This document shows, in pieces, positions 8,467 to 17,696 of a stretch of DNA of 64,000 bases. Both the position numbers and the translations under genes were made by a program. Every line of letters begins with the position of its first letter. Positions within the stretch are counted from its first letter, which is position 1. The DNA comes from Candidatus Babeliales bacterium (lineage in GTDB: Bacteria; Babelota; Babeliae; Babelales; RVW-14): assembly GCA_019749895.1 (NCBI GenBank), contig JAIEPG010000008.1, positions 142,988 through 206,987 of the forward strand. The letters run 5' to 3'. Under the pieces are notes generated by a model. The model was not told the origin of the DNA. It saw nothing but the letters and a program-made list of their open reading frames with translations, and did no database searches.

Positions 8467-9363
8467 CTAAACGCGCAAACCTGCTGCTCTGCGAGCTGCT
8501 TCCGCACGAGCTTGTGCATCTGCACGCGCACGCTCTACACGTTCAGCTTCAGCGTTAGTTGCAGCAATCACTGCGTCAATGCGTCTGTTCATAACAACGT
8601 AAAGAAGCTCAATAGATCTCTTTAAATCAACACAAGCTGCAACTTCTTCATCGTTGCTCGCTTTTTTAAGCGCTTGCTTAATAATAAGTAACGCATCTTC
8701 CAATTCTTTAGCTTGTCGAGCAAAAGTAGTATGAGCTTCGGTTAGTGGCTGAGGTGCCGTTCTAAACTTTGCTTGTACTTGAGCCATCACCGTTGCTTCG
8801 TTATCAAAGCTACGCTCTGCAAGATTATCACTAGCAACGGTATCAGCAACGCCAGCAAAAAGAGCATTCGCACGCTCATACAAACCAAGAACTGTTTTTT
8901 TATAAATAGCTTTTTCAATGTACCTAAAAATCGGCAGTGCTATAATTCCTGGGGTATATGGACCATAATTCACTGCCAACTCTTTGGCACTCGTTAATTT
9001 CTCGCCAGTCCATCTCAAAGGATCAAATGCATCACTGCACGTTGTAGCAGCACCAGAAGTATCTGTGCAGACTTTTTTCCAACGAGTAAACTTATCGATA
9101 ACATCGTTGCCAACCCACCATACACCATGCAAACCTAACGTTGTAACAACTACTGCTGCAACAACGGCAATCGGTTTAGCAACTGACGCTGGAAGAGCAA
9201 GCTGTTCAAGAACACCGTCAGTATCAAGCGCACGTTCCGGATGCGGACGTGAAACCCCATCAACTTCAACAACTTGTGGCACATATGATGCTGCCTGAAC
9301 TGACAAACCAAGCGAAAGCATGGCTACCACGGCAAAAGCCGAAAAGAATTTTGTGTGCTTCAT
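8467..9363 (-). CDS. Exported protein with membrane segment and Ala/Arg-rich C-terminal helix
   Basis: A 298-residue protein of unknown function. A signal peptide covers residues 1-24 (SVQAA-S). A second hydrophobic stretch (about 60-83, AVVAAVVVTTLGLHGVWWV) could anchor it. Two Cys lie close together in the CTDTSGAATTC segment. The C-terminal 120 residues are charged and helical, ending in an Ala/Arg/Glu-rich coiled coil. A GGGGGA ribosome site stands 6 nt before the ATG, as for the neighbouring ankyrin gene. It has its own promoter upstream. Confidence 0.65.
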   Translation of the reverse strand: MKHTKFFSAFAVVAMLSLGLSVQAASYVPQVVEVDGVSRPHPERALDTDGVLEQLALPASVAKPIAVVAAVVVTTLGLHGVWWVGNDVIDKFTRWKKVCTDTSGAATTCSDAFDPLRWTGEKLTSAKELAVNYGPYTPGIIALPIFRYIEKAIYKKTVLGLYERANALFAGVADTVASDNLAERSFDNEATVMAQVQAKFRTAPQPLTEAHTTFARQAKELEDALLIIKQALKKASNDEEVAACVDLKRSIELLYVVMNRRIDAVIAATNAEAERVERARADAQARAEAARRAAGLRV

Positions 9364-9445
9364 GGAAATCCCCCCATAAAAAGAGCACAGACAAATAATA
9401 CTATTACTACGAATACAAAAGGCTTTTCAGCCCTTTATACTGATA

Positions 9446-9474
9446 AGAATACTCTTTTTATTCGTTGGTGTAAA
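9446..9474 (-). promoter_or_regulatory. Promoter of the exported coiled-coil gene
   Basis: On the minus strand TTTACA (9469-9474), a 17-nt spacer and TATTCT (9446-9451). Transcription would start near 9439, leaving a leader of about 75 nt. Confidence 0.5.
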
Positions 9475-9554
9475 AGGCCTAAAAAGCCCTGTTTTTGAGG
9501 GTCAAAAGAGCATTAAAATGCCGCCAGAGAGAGGTTTTTGCAAACCAAGACAAG

Positions 9555-10616
9555 CTATTTTCTATTTGAATTTTCCAGAAAAAAGAAGAGCCTTTCGTGG
9601 CTGCTGGAGCGAGCATAATCAAGCGCCGTTTTACCATATTGGTCCAAAAGCTGCCCAGAAGCGCCCAATGAGCCTAAATGAGCAATAATAAGGCTATGTT
9701 CACGCAACGCACGTTCATACTGCCGGCCATAAGCCCGCATTTGGGCCCGATAACGCACATGCGGAAAATATTGGCGAGGCTTAAAGCGCAAGGTATCTTT
9801 TCCGGCAGCGTAATGCAGCGGCGTTGCACCATCATGATCGCAACAATCAAGAACTGCTCCTTGCTTGGTTAATAAAGAAACAATACACGAAGCACCCGAC
9901 GCAGCAGCATAATGCAAAGGCGCTTTACCGCTGTTATCTATTTTTTCTAGTTGAGCACCAGCCCTGAGCAACAAATCAACAACGTTATCATAATCTTTTG
10001 AAGCTGAACGATACCCCGTTACCGCCCCCGCGGCATAGTGCAAGGGCGTTCTACCAAACTTATCTTGGCAATCAACCTGCACATCTTTTGCCAACAACTG
10101 CGCAACCAAAAGATCATGTCCATGCATGGCAGCATAGTGCAACGGCGTGCGACCTTTAAAATCTTGCAAATCACACGATGCATTTTTAGTTAAGCAATCA
10201 ACAATTTTTGCATACTGCGCTTGGGCTACCCAAGCAGCTCGCCCTTTGCCTACGGCACAATGTAACGGCGTATAACCCTTGTTATCCTGGCACCACACAG
10301 TAGCTCCATGCGCACACAACAACTCAACACCCACAACAAAACCAAGCGAGGCAGCATAATGCAACGCAGTGCGACCTTGCGCATCTGGCTCGTTAACATC
10401 AACACCTTTTTTAAGCAAAAATTTGAGCATAGAACTGTTTTTAAGATACAGAGATCGCTGGAGCAAAGACCACCGCGCTGAAGGAGCAGCTACTGCCAAG
10501 CACAACTGTTCAGTGCTGCTCACACCATTAAGAAATCTTTGGGCGCAGTAAAACGACGCACCAAGGCCCATAAACATCACTAACGCACAATAAATAAGTA
10601 TTCCGTTGTTCTTCAT
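9555..10616 (-). CDS. Membrane-anchored or exported ankyrin-repeat protein
   Basis: A 353-residue protein. Residues 5-22 are a hydrophobic signal or anchor. From about 40 onward there are eight ankyrin repeats with the GRTPLHYAA consensus recurring; the fourth to seventh repeats carry extra loops, one of them Arg/Tyr-rich (about 285-315). Ankyrin repeats bind other proteins, and in host-associated bacteria they are often host-facing. I chose the second ATG (10614-10616) because the GGGGGG site is 7 nt upstream of it but only 1 nt from the first ATG at 10622. Confidence 0.85.
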   Translation of the reverse strand: MKNNGILIYCALVMFMGLGASFYCAQRFLNGVSSTEQLCLAVAAPSARWSLLQRSLYLKNSSMLKFLLKKGVDVNEPDAQGRTALHYAASLGFVVGVELLCAHGATVWCQDNKGYTPLHCAVGKGRAAWVAQAQYAKIVDCLTKNASCDLQDFKGRTPLHYAAMHGHDLLVAQLLAKDVQVDCQDKFGRTPLHYAAGAVTGYRSASKDYDNVVDLLLRAGAQLEKIDNSGKAPLHYAAASGASCIVSLLTKQGAVLDCCDHDGATPLHYAAGKDTLRFKPRQYFPHVRYRAQMRAYGRQYERALREHSLIIAHLGSLGASGQLLDQYGKTALDYARSSSHERLFFFLENSNRK

Positions 10617-10648
10617 CTTCATTCCCCCCGAATGCGATTATTATTTTG

Positions 10649-10678
10649 ATTATACTTTTTTTGAAATTCAATAAGCAA
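10649..10678 (-). promoter_or_regulatory. Promoter of the ankyrin gene
   Basis: Minus strand: TTGCTT at 10673-10678, an 18-nt spacer and a perfect TATAAT at 10649-10654. It diverges from the alaS promoter; a 10-bp palindrome AACAATTGTT lies at 10677-10686 beside its -35 box. Confidence 0.5.
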
Positions 10679-10727
10679 CAATTGTTACAAATGGCAACAG
10701 CAAGAACCTGCAGGCCAACACCTCACA

Positions 10728-10756
10728 TTTACTCGCCCAAAAAATCGTGATAGAAT
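10728..10756 (+). promoter_or_regulatory. Promoter of alaS
   Basis: TTTACT at 10728-10733, a 17-nt spacer and TAGAAT at 10751-10756. It gives a leader of about 47 nt before the alaS ATG. Confidence 0.5.
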
Positions 10757-10809
10757 GGGCCTTATCTCGCATTTAAAGACCTGGTTTTTAAGAAGAATGA
10801 GGCGCTATT

Positions 10810-13422
10810 ATGAATTCTCTGCAAATCCGTAAAAAATTTTTCGACTTTTTCCAAAAGTACAACCATACCGTTGTTGCCAGCTCATCACTCATTCCAGCCG
10901 AAGACCCAACGCTGCTCTTTACCAATGCGGGCATGAACCAATTTAAAGATGTCTTTTTGGGTAAAGAAAAACGCTCATACAAACGAGCCACCAGCATTCA
11001 AAAGTGCGTACGCGCAGGCGGTAAACACAACGATTTGGACCAAGTTGGTTTTACCACACGCCATCTGACCTTTTTTGAAATGATGGGTAACTTTTCATTT
11101 GGCGACTACTTCAAACAAGAAGCTATGCAATTTGCATGGGAATTTTTGACAGTCGAAATGGGCCTACAAAAAAAAGATTTGTACGTTTCTGTTTATGAAA
11201 AGGACGATGAATCGTACAACATTTGGAACAAAGTTCTCAATATTCCTGAAGACCATTTGGTCAGACTTGGCATGAAAGACAACTTCTGGGCGATGGGCGA
11301 TACCGGTCCATGCGGTCCCTGCACCGAAATTTATTTAGATCGCGGAGCTGACCAAGGTTGCCGCAGTGCAACCTGCCGACCAAGTTGCGACTGTTCTCGC
11401 TTCATTGAAATCTGGAACAACGTATTCATGCAATACAATCGCCAAGAGGACGGCAGCTTAAAAGAGTTGGCGCAAACTGGTGTAGACACGGGCATGGGCC
11501 TTGAACGGCTGTGCATGGTAGCGCAAGGCGTTAACAGCGTTTTTGAAACCGACCAGTTTGTACTTTTGACCGCAAGTATTGAAAAACGCACCGGCGTTTC
11601 ATACCAACAAGCTGACGAAAAAATGCGCGCAAACTTTCATGTAATTGCCGACCATATCCGCTCATCTTCGCTCTTAATTGCAGACGGCTGCGCACCTTCA
11701 AACGATGGCCGCGGTTATGTTTTGCGCAAAATTATTCGTCGCGCTGCTCTGTTTGCACAAAAAATTTCTGACGACAAAAATTTGTTTTCAAACTTGGCGT
11801 TAGATTTTATTGCGACCATGAAAGATATTTATCCAGAACTTGAAGTAAACAAAAAGCTGATATGCTCAGTCTTGGACAGCGAAATAGAACGCTTTGCCCA
11901 AAACTTAATTAATGGCCAAGGTATTTTGCAAAAATATATTGAAGTTAACAAACAACAAGGCGTCAGTGTTATTTCTGGCGATCAAACGTTTAAGTTGTAC
12001 GACACGTACGGCTTCCCGCCCGAGCTCACCATGCTCATGGGCCAAGAAGATGGCTTTACGGTTGACTTTGAAGGCTTTGAACAAGAAATGGCTAAACAAA
12101 AAGAACTTTCAGGTAAAAAGATGAAAGCAGGCGGAGCTGAAGAAGTTTCTCTTGATAACATGCCAACCAAGTTTGTTGGTTATGAAGTTCTTGAAAATGA
12201 AAGCCCTATTCAATTTGTGAGTGCTACCGACGATCATATCTGGCTCAGCACCAAAGAATCGCCATTTTATGTTGAATGCGGCGGCCAAGTAAACGACCAC
12301 GGTCGCATTACCATCAACAACCAAACGTTTACTGTTGTTGATTTAAAAAAATCTGGCGAAACGTTTAACCCCGCCATTTTGGTCAAAATTCCCACAACCA
12401 CCGTTGACGGTAAACCTGCACAAGCAATTAATGTTGGCGACACAGCGCATTCAATAGTTGAAGCAGCTATCCGCGAAAAAACCGTTAAAAACCACACCGC
12501 AACACACATGTTACAAGCAGCATTGCAACAAATTTTGGGCGGCCACGTTAAACAAGCAGGCTCGGTGGTTAACGACAAGCACTTACGCTTTGACTATGCA
12601 CACCACCAAGCAATGACCAAGCAAGAAATTAAACAAGTTGAAGACTTGATCAACCAAAAGATTCAAGCCGATATTAAAACAAACATCATGTGGACGTCGC
12701 TCAAAGACGCACAAAGCAGAGGCGTCATCTCGTTCTTTGGTGAAAAATATAACCCAGAAAAAGTACGTATTGTTGAAATCCCCGGCTTTTCAGCCGAGTT
12801 GTGCGGTGGCACACACGCAAGCTCTACCGGCATTATTGGCTGCTTTAAAATAGTCAGCGATACCGCACTAGCAACTGGCACACGCCGCATTGTGGCAATT
12901 ACCGGCCCCGGCGCTGTTGAGATGTTTCAACAAACCTTCGACAGTGTTAAGCAACTCAGCGAGCTGTTTAAAGTTAAACAAGAAGATGTTCTTGATGCAG
13001 TACAAAAACAACAAGCTACCTTGCAGGCAACACAAACGCAGGTTAAGCAGCTTAAAAAACAATTGTACAAAGCATTTATACCAGCATGGCACAACGATAT
13101 TGAACAAGCTGGCAAGGTACAATTTTTGTATCTTGAGTTGGACGATGCCTCAGCTGATGATATGAAGCAAATTTGCACAGACTTAAGCAAAGATAAACCA
13201 GGCTTTTACTTCTTAGTTTCAAAAGCTACCGGTCGCTTTACCTTCTTTGGTTATGTAAGTAAAGAATGCCCACATAAAATTGACCTCAAACAATTTGCAC
13301 AATTCTTGCAAACAACGTTTAATCTTAAAGGTGGCGGTAGCGACAGCTTCTTGCAAGGTGGCGGTTCTGAGATTCCAAAAGTGTTGAAGCAAGAGCTGGT
13401 CAACTGGCTAGAAAGACAATAA
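10810..13422 (+). CDS. alaS: Alanine--tRNA ligase
   Basis: An 870-residue enzyme of normal family length that charges tRNA-Ala and clears mischarged Ser and Gly. It has the N-terminal class II core (FTNAGMNQFKDVFLG; GDTGPCGPCTEIY; GTDTGMGLER-like VDTGMGLERL), the editing-domain metal site built from NHTATH (about 561) and CGGTHASSTG (about 664), and a C-terminal oligomerisation domain with a Gln-rich coiled coil and the closing GGGSDSFLQGGG segment. It is a single-gene transcript between its own promoter and terminator. Confidence 0.96.
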   Translation: MNSLQIRKKFFDFFQKYNHTVVASSSLIPAEDPTLLFTNAGMNQFKDVFLGKEKRSYKRATSIQKCVRAGGKHNDLDQVGFTTRHLTFFEMMGNFSFGDYFKQEAMQFAWEFLTVEMGLQKKDLYVSVYEKDDESYNIWNKVLNIPEDHLVRLGMKDNFWAMGDTGPCGPCTEIYLDRGADQGCRSATCRPSCDCSRFIEIWNNVFMQYNRQEDGSLKELAQTGVDTGMGLERLCMVAQGVNSVFETDQFVLLTASIEKRTGVSYQQADEKMRANFHVIADHIRSSSLLIADGCAPSNDGRGYVLRKIIRRAALFAQKISDDKNLFSNLALDFIATMKDIYPELEVNKKLICSVLDSEIERFAQNLINGQGILQKYIEVNKQQGVSVISGDQTFKLYDTYGFPPELTMLMGQEDGFTVDFEGFEQEMAKQKELSGKKMKAGGAEEVSLDNMPTKFVGYEVLENESPIQFVSATDDHIWLSTKESPFYVECGGQVNDHGRITINNQTFTVVDLKKSGETFNPAILVKIPTTTVDGKPAQAINVGDTAHSIVEAAIREKTVKNHTATHMLQAALQQILGGHVKQAGSVVNDKHLRFDYAHHQAMTKQEIKQVEDLINQKIQADIKTNIMWTSLKDAQSRGVISFFGEKYNPEKVRIVEIPGFSAELCGGTHASSTGIIGCFKIVSDTALATGTRRIVAITGPGAVEMFQQTFDSVKQLSELFKVKQEDVLDAVQKQQATLQATQTQVKQLKKQLYKAFIPAWHNDIEQAGKVQFLYLELDDASADDMKQICTDLSKDKPGFYFLVSKATGRFTFFGYVSKECPHKIDLKQFAQFLQTTFNLKGGGSDSFLQGGGSEIPKVLKQELVNWLERQ

Positions 13423-13433
13423 CTATTTAACGT

Positions 13434-13475
13434 TAAAAAAAGAGCCTGTGTTAAAAAACACAGGCTCTTTTTTTG
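13434..13475. terminator. Bidirectional terminator
   Basis: AGAGCCTGTGTT pairs perfectly with AACACAGGCTCT around a four-base A loop, flanked by A6 on the left and T7 on the right. It lies between convergent alaS and the exported hydrolase gene. Confidence 0.85.
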
Positions 13476-13482
13476 TACCTTT

Positions 13483-14877
13483 TTATCTAACTTTTTCAAA
13501 AGCCAACTGCAACTGAAAGCGCAGCTCTGCCCAGTCACTCTTTGACGCTTTAAAATGGTCACGAATTTTTTTGAGAGCATTTAATGAAAACGAATAAGAA
13601 GATGCTCGTTTCTTGTGCGCGCAATCAAAGCATGAAAACAAAGCCTGGTCAGTGGTGCTAGAAATATTAAGTGCAACATCATGACCATGCTCGCACTGAG
13701 ACAAAGCCTGAAGCAGCAACGGCGTAAACACAACTATTGGCAAGGGATCAAAAAACGTTTCTTTCTTTTCCCACTCTGCATACCAAAAATCTGCATGCGT
13801 TGGATCGTACGGATACGCGGTCAAAAGACTACCGCCACGCAAAGCTGCCCAGATATTAAAGTTTTTAGTAGAAAAAACCGGCTTGGCATGAACATCACGC
13901 TCAACCATAACGCGCGCCTGCATTATCTTATTTTTTAAGCTTTCTAAGCGAGGCTTCATAATGCGTTGCCTGCTTCTGCGACCTTTGGTTGAAACAAAAT
14001 CTGCGGCTTGAATGGTATCATTATCAGAATAAAAATTGAAAACTTTGCCAAAAAATGGTGAAAAGAAAAACGGCTCAGTCTCATCTTGAATTGGCGTTCC
14101 ATAAATGATTAACTCATCAACATGCAAGGTTTTATTGGTTGGCCGCTTGTACAATTTTTTGTTCTTTTTTTCTTTCTTGACCGTGTCCAAATTGTCTAAC
14201 AACTCAACACATTCTTTGAGCACTTCGTACTGAGAACTCGCTTTTTTGTTACGTAAAACGGTATAAATTGCCGCTAAATTTGCACACACATTACCACCAT
14301 GGCTGTGAGCAATGAGACGAATTTTGGGATTAATATCACGATCTTGATAGCTTTTTAACAAACTGCTCAGTTCATTATAAAACCGCACCGCTTCCAGGCG
14401 CCGCTCTGCTTGGCTTAAAAGCCCATTCCAACCAAAGGTATAAAATGTTTCGTGCCGTGCCGGATTTGCATGCTGGGCAAAAGCGCGATACGCACTCACA
14501 ATTGGCACCACAATCGATTTATTGTCTTCAAGATTTATTGAGCAATCAACAGCGCGCAAACCGCGCTGCGCCATAAAGCGGCCCGAGTACAGCACCTCAC
14601 TGGCACGTAATTGTTTTTGAAGCCGGCGATACAAAGAATTTTTGGTATTGTCATTTAACAACCGAAAAAAACTTACCAAACTCAACGCAGAGCCGTAGGT
14701 CCCGTGCACAAAAATGGTAATCCATTGCTCTTGCTTTTCTTTATCAACAACCGACTGCTTCTGCATAAAAAATGATTGTTGAATATCGGCAAAAGGCACT
14801 GCAGCACTTTTTAGGTCTAAAAAACACACTGCACACAAAACCAACGTAAGATTAAATAATTTAAGCACTGCATTCAT
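13483..14877 (-). CDS. Exported alpha/beta-hydrolase, lipase-like
   Basis: A 464-residue protein with a signal peptide (about 1-25). The hydrolase core shows the oxyanion strand ITIFVHGT (54-60) and the nucleophile elbow AHSHGG with Ser192. An acid is likely in FYSDNDTIQ, and the His lies further on, perhaps near PTHADFWY. The family includes lipases and esterases that act outside the cytoplasm; the substrate is unknown. A Lys-rich loop (KKEKKNKKLYK) interrupts the middle. A second exported hydrolase with the same HG...AHSxGG layout is encoded at 42411. No strong ribosome site precedes the ATG. Confidence 0.7.
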   Translation of the reverse strand: MNAVLKLFNLTLVLCAVCFLDLKSAAVPFADIQQSFFMQKQSVVDKEKQEQWITIFVHGTYGSALSLVSFFRLLNDNTKNSLYRRLQKQLRASEVLYSGRFMAQRGLRAVDCSINLEDNKSIVVPIVSAYRAFAQHANPARHETFYTFGWNGLLSQAERRLEAVRFYNELSSLLKSYQDRDINPKIRLIAHSHGGNVCANLAAIYTVLRNKKASSQYEVLKECVELLDNLDTVKKEKKNKKLYKRPTNKTLHVDELIIYGTPIQDETEPFFFSPFFGKVFNFYSDNDTIQAADFVSTKGRRSRQRIMKPRLESLKNKIMQARVMVERDVHAKPVFSTKNFNIWAALRGGSLLTAYPYDPTHADFWYAEWEKKETFFDPLPIVVFTPLLLQALSQCEHGHDVALNISSTTDQALFSCFDCAHKKRASSYSFSLNALKKIRDHFKASKSDWAELRFQLQLAFEKVR

Positions 14878-14996
14878 GATTGTTCTTTGATGTTAAAAAT
14901 GCCAAAAAGCCAGATTTATAAAGTGTTATTTGTCGTGCGGCCAGATTATAGCACACGCTGTGCATTGATACAAACACAAATGTTAAGCACTTACTT

Positions 14997-16895
14997 TTAC
15001 TGCAAAATAGTTACCATTGCCGGATCGCTTTGAGTTGTTTGGCGGCCCGTAAGCCAATTGATACTAACCGGTTTGAGATCCGGATCATAATAAAAATTTT
15101 TCTTGGTGCACGGCAATTGTTTACAAAAATTAAGCCAAATTGGAAAAGCAGTTGAGCTGGCGTAAACATACTTGCCCATGGGCTTATTGTCATCACGGCC
15201 AACATAAATGGCGGTAGTATATTCTGGCGTTGAACCAACAAACCACGTTGTCATGGCTTCGTTAGTTGAACCGGTTTTTCCAATCGCTTCACTTTGTAAC
15301 CATCCTTTTTTTTCGTACACCGGTTTAGAAAAAATTAGACGGTATGTTAATGCTTTAACCATTTTTGAATTAGTTTTGGTATCAAGAACACGTTGCTCTA
15401 CCGGCTCATGCTCCCACATTTTACGGCCCCACTCATCTTTAACCCACTCAACCAGATGAGGCTTAACGTACACCCCATTGTTGGCAAAAACATTAAATGC
15501 TGCAACGTTTTCTTCAACCGATGCATGCGCAGTACCAAGAGCCAACGATGGATACGGCGTTAAATCACGCACAATACCAAAGTGCCGCGCCCAGGCCGCA
15601 ATTTTTGGCGCGCCAATTTGCATCAACAATTTAACCGCAATAATGTTGTTCGAAAAAGCAAGTGCGCGCACCAGCGTCATAGAACCTTCAAATTTACGGT
15701 TCCAATTGCGCGGCTTCCAAATTTTTCCCTGATCTGAAACAAGCTCAATTGGCTCGTCAATAAACACATTGTCCATTTCAAATCCGGATGTCATGGCCAA
15801 AGAATATAAAATTGGTTTAAACGAAGAACCCGTTTGCCGATACGCTTGAAAAGCACGATTGAATTGTGATTTTTTAAAATCATACCCACCAACAAATGCT
15901 TTAATTGCACCAGTTGAAGCATGCACACACACCATGCCGCCATTTAAAACTTCGCCCATTTCTTCGCGCATTTTTTTTATTTTTGGCGCAAAGGCATCTT
16001 CTGCCGCCTGCTGCATGGCAACGTTGATAGTCGTTTTTATGCGCAAGCCTTTTGAATACAGCGCGTCTTTGCCCCATTTATTTTCAGCCCACGCCCGCAC
16101 CCACTCTTGAATATACAAACGGATTGGGTTTCCCGGAATGTAATCTTCAATTTCCAACGGCGTTTCACGGGCTTCTTCAAACTCGTGCTTGCCAATAAAG
16201 CCCAGCGTGCACATGCTGCGCAGCACCACATTGCGGCGCCTGCGCGCAGTCAGCGGTGCGTTGAGCGGCGAATAAAAACGTGCCGACTTTGCAACGGCTG
16301 CCAACATTGCCGCCTCGTGCAGCACCACCTGGTCAACCGATTTGTTCCAAAAACGTTTGCATGCAGCTTGTACGCCATAAATGCCACGTCCAAAATACAT
16401 ATTGTTTAAATAAAGTTCTAAAATTTGTTCTTTGCTCAGCTGCCGCTCAAGCTGCAGCGCTACAAACAGTTCTTTGATTTTGCGCCACCACGTGCGCTCG
16501 TGCGAAAGATACAACAAGCGTGCTACCTGCTGAGTTATGGTGCTAGCACCCTGCACCACACGGCCATTGTATAAATTTACCAGTGCAGAGCGAATAATAC
16601 CTTTTATTGAAAAACCAACATGGTTAAAAAATTGATGGTCTTCAGCTGCTACAAACGCTTTTACAACAACATCAGGAATTTGTGGGTAAGAAATCAGCTC
16701 GCGCCGGTCAAGCTCAAAGCGTGCCAGCTCATTGCCTTGATCGTCCAAAACAACCGAAGGGCACGCCTTTGCCTCCTGCTCAAGCAACGAACAATCAACC
16801 CAATGATTTTCAAGAAAGAAAAAACCAGCACCCAAAAATAAACAAAAGCTTAAAAAGCCAGTTGCAAAAAATACGCGTAAAACCATGCACATCAT
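14997..16895 (-). CDS. Class A penicillin-binding protein (PBP1A-like)
   Basis: A 632-residue bifunctional peptidoglycan synthase. After an N-terminal membrane anchor (about 5-28) comes the glycosyltransferase domain with catalytic EDHQFF (Glu85), GASTITQQVAR (116-126) and the RKIKELFVALQLE motif. The transpeptidase domain has SxxK at Ser357-Lys360 (TGSSFKP), SNN at 415-417 and KTGST at 540-544. It polymerises and cross-links glycan in the periplasm, so this organism makes peptidoglycan; murJ and murG in the window agree. It is a little shorter than E. coli PBP1a because it lacks the large OB insertion and a C-terminal tail. Confidence 0.92.
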   Translation of the reverse strand: MMCMVLRVFFATGFLSFCLFLGAGFFFLENHWVDCSLLEQEAKACPSVVLDDQGNELARFELDRRELISYPQIPDVVVKAFVAAEDHQFFNHVGFSIKGIIRSALVNLYNGRVVQGASTITQQVARLLYLSHERTWWRKIKELFVALQLERQLSKEQILELYLNNMYFGRGIYGVQAACKRFWNKSVDQVVLHEAAMLAAVAKSARFYSPLNAPLTARRRRNVVLRSMCTLGFIGKHEFEEARETPLEIEDYIPGNPIRLYIQEWVRAWAENKWGKDALYSKGLRIKTTINVAMQQAAEDAFAPKIKKMREEMGEVLNGGMVCVHASTGAIKAFVGGYDFKKSQFNRAFQAYRQTGSSFKPILYSLAMTSGFEMDNVFIDEPIELVSDQGKIWKPRNWNRKFEGSMTLVRALAFSNNIIAVKLLMQIGAPKIAAWARHFGIVRDLTPYPSLALGTAHASVEENVAAFNVFANNGVYVKPHLVEWVKDEWGRKMWEHEPVEQRVLDTKTNSKMVKALTYRLIFSKPVYEKKGWLQSEAIGKTGSTNEAMTTWFVGSTPEYTTAIYVGRDDNKPMGKYVYASSTAFPIWLNFCKQLPCTKKNFYYDPDLKPVSINWLTGRQTTQSDPAMVTILQ

Positions 16896-16930
16896 CCGTA
16901 AAAAAAGGCCATACTGTAACTGGCATAATA

Positions 16931-16960
16931 CCTTTTTTTATAATGATTGCGAACTGGAAG
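16931..16960. repeat. Direct repeat, copy downstream of the HEPN/MNT pair
   Basis: Thirty bases that match 17667-17696 at 27 positions. The shared part includes CCTTTTTTTAT and TGATTGCGAACTGGAA. Read on the minus strand it resembles the last codons and stop of the WD40-like gene, so it looks like a duplicated 3' end left on the far side of an inserted module. Confidence 0.75.
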
Positions 16961-16969
16961 TAACTAGCT

Positions 16970-17353
16970 TCAGCTAGTTCTGCAAATTTTCCTCTTCACT
17001 GTTGTTAATACTTTTTCCGCCATTATTATAGCTTCTTCAGCACTTTTTCTATCAACATAAAAATAATCATTTGGATATCGTGAATCTTGACCATAAGAAT
17101 TCAAATTTTTACTTTCTTCATTGAGAAACATAAGATCTGAATCAAGAGCTACGCAACGCACCAAAAGCAATCCAAGATCGTGCGTTTTGGGAATAGGAAG
17201 TTGAGCGAGAACAATAAAAGCTTTCAAAGCTTTTTCTGCACATTGATGAGTATGATAGACTGAACAATCAAACGTTTCGTCATCATCAGACAATTTTTTA
17301 GAAGCTTTTAAATCGTTCGATGCCTTTCTAAGCCAATCTTTAACTCCTGGCAT
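16970..17353 (-). CDS. HEPN-domain protein, probably non-catalytic
   Basis: A 127-residue protein with the helical HEPN layout: WLRKASNDLKAS, then the CAEKALKAFIV core helix and PKTHDLGLLL. It shows the RYPNDYF segment typical of the THDL-type HEPN group but no RX4-6H motif, so RNase activity is doubtful. It overlaps the upstream nucleotidyltransferase gene by 14 nt, as in HEPN/MNT pairs. GAGGGA lies 9 nt before the ATG. The 8-bp inverted repeat AACTAGCT/AGCTAGTT (16962-16979) sits over its stop codon. Confidence 0.75.
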   Translation of the reverse strand: MPGVKDWLRKASNDLKASKKLSDDDETFDCSVYHTHQCAEKALKAFIVLAQLPIPKTHDLGLLLVRCVALDSDLMFLNEESKNLNSYGQDSRYPNDYFYVDRKSAEEAIIMAEKVLTTVKRKICRTS

Positions 17354-17660
17354 ATACTTGCTTCCCTCTATTTTTTACTTCATACGTCAATGAAGTTGCA
17401 TCCTGACAGAATGTATCAAATTCTTGTTTTGTAAAAACAACAACATTTGTTGGTATACCTAAACTCAACAAAGCATCAAAGGCTTTATCGCCTCTTTGAT
17501 AAACCTTTTTATCAGATGACTGAATCACAATCAAAAAATTAAGGTCATCATCCTCATCAGGAGTTCCCCAAGCATATTTGCCATAAAGGTAAATTTCTAG
17601 CGGATCATAGGCCTTGACAAGGCGTTGAGTTGCCTCTTGCACTGTTTCTTGTAAAATCAT
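17340..17660 (-). CDS. MNT-type nucleotidyltransferase, degenerate active site
   Basis: A 106-residue minimal nucleotidyltransferase fold. The usual G-S...D-x-D site is changed: Gly27 is followed by Lys28 rather than Ser, and the acidic patch reads DEDDDLNF. It may still bind the HEPN partner but nucleotidyl transfer looks impaired. The ATG at 17658-17660 is chosen because AAAGGA lies 5 nt upstream; that site is inside the direct repeat. A longer frame to 17714 would overlap the WD40-like gene and lacks a site. It is probably the antitoxin-like partner of the HEPN protein. Confidence 0.7.
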   Translation of the reverse strand: MILQETVQEATQRLVKAYDPLEIYLYGKYAWGTPDEDDDLNFLIVIQSSDKKVYQRGDKAFDALLSLGIPTNVVVFTKQEFDTFCQDATSLTYEVKNRGKQVYARS

Positions 17661-17666
17661 AAGTAT

Positions 17667-17696
17667 CCTTTTTTTATGTTGATTGCGAACTGGAAC
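17667..17696. repeat. Direct repeat, copy at the 3' end of the WD40-like gene
   Basis: Partner of 16931-16960 (27 of 30 positions equal). It contains the last codons and TAA of the WD40-like gene and the ribosome site of the nucleotidyltransferase gene. Confidence 0.75.
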
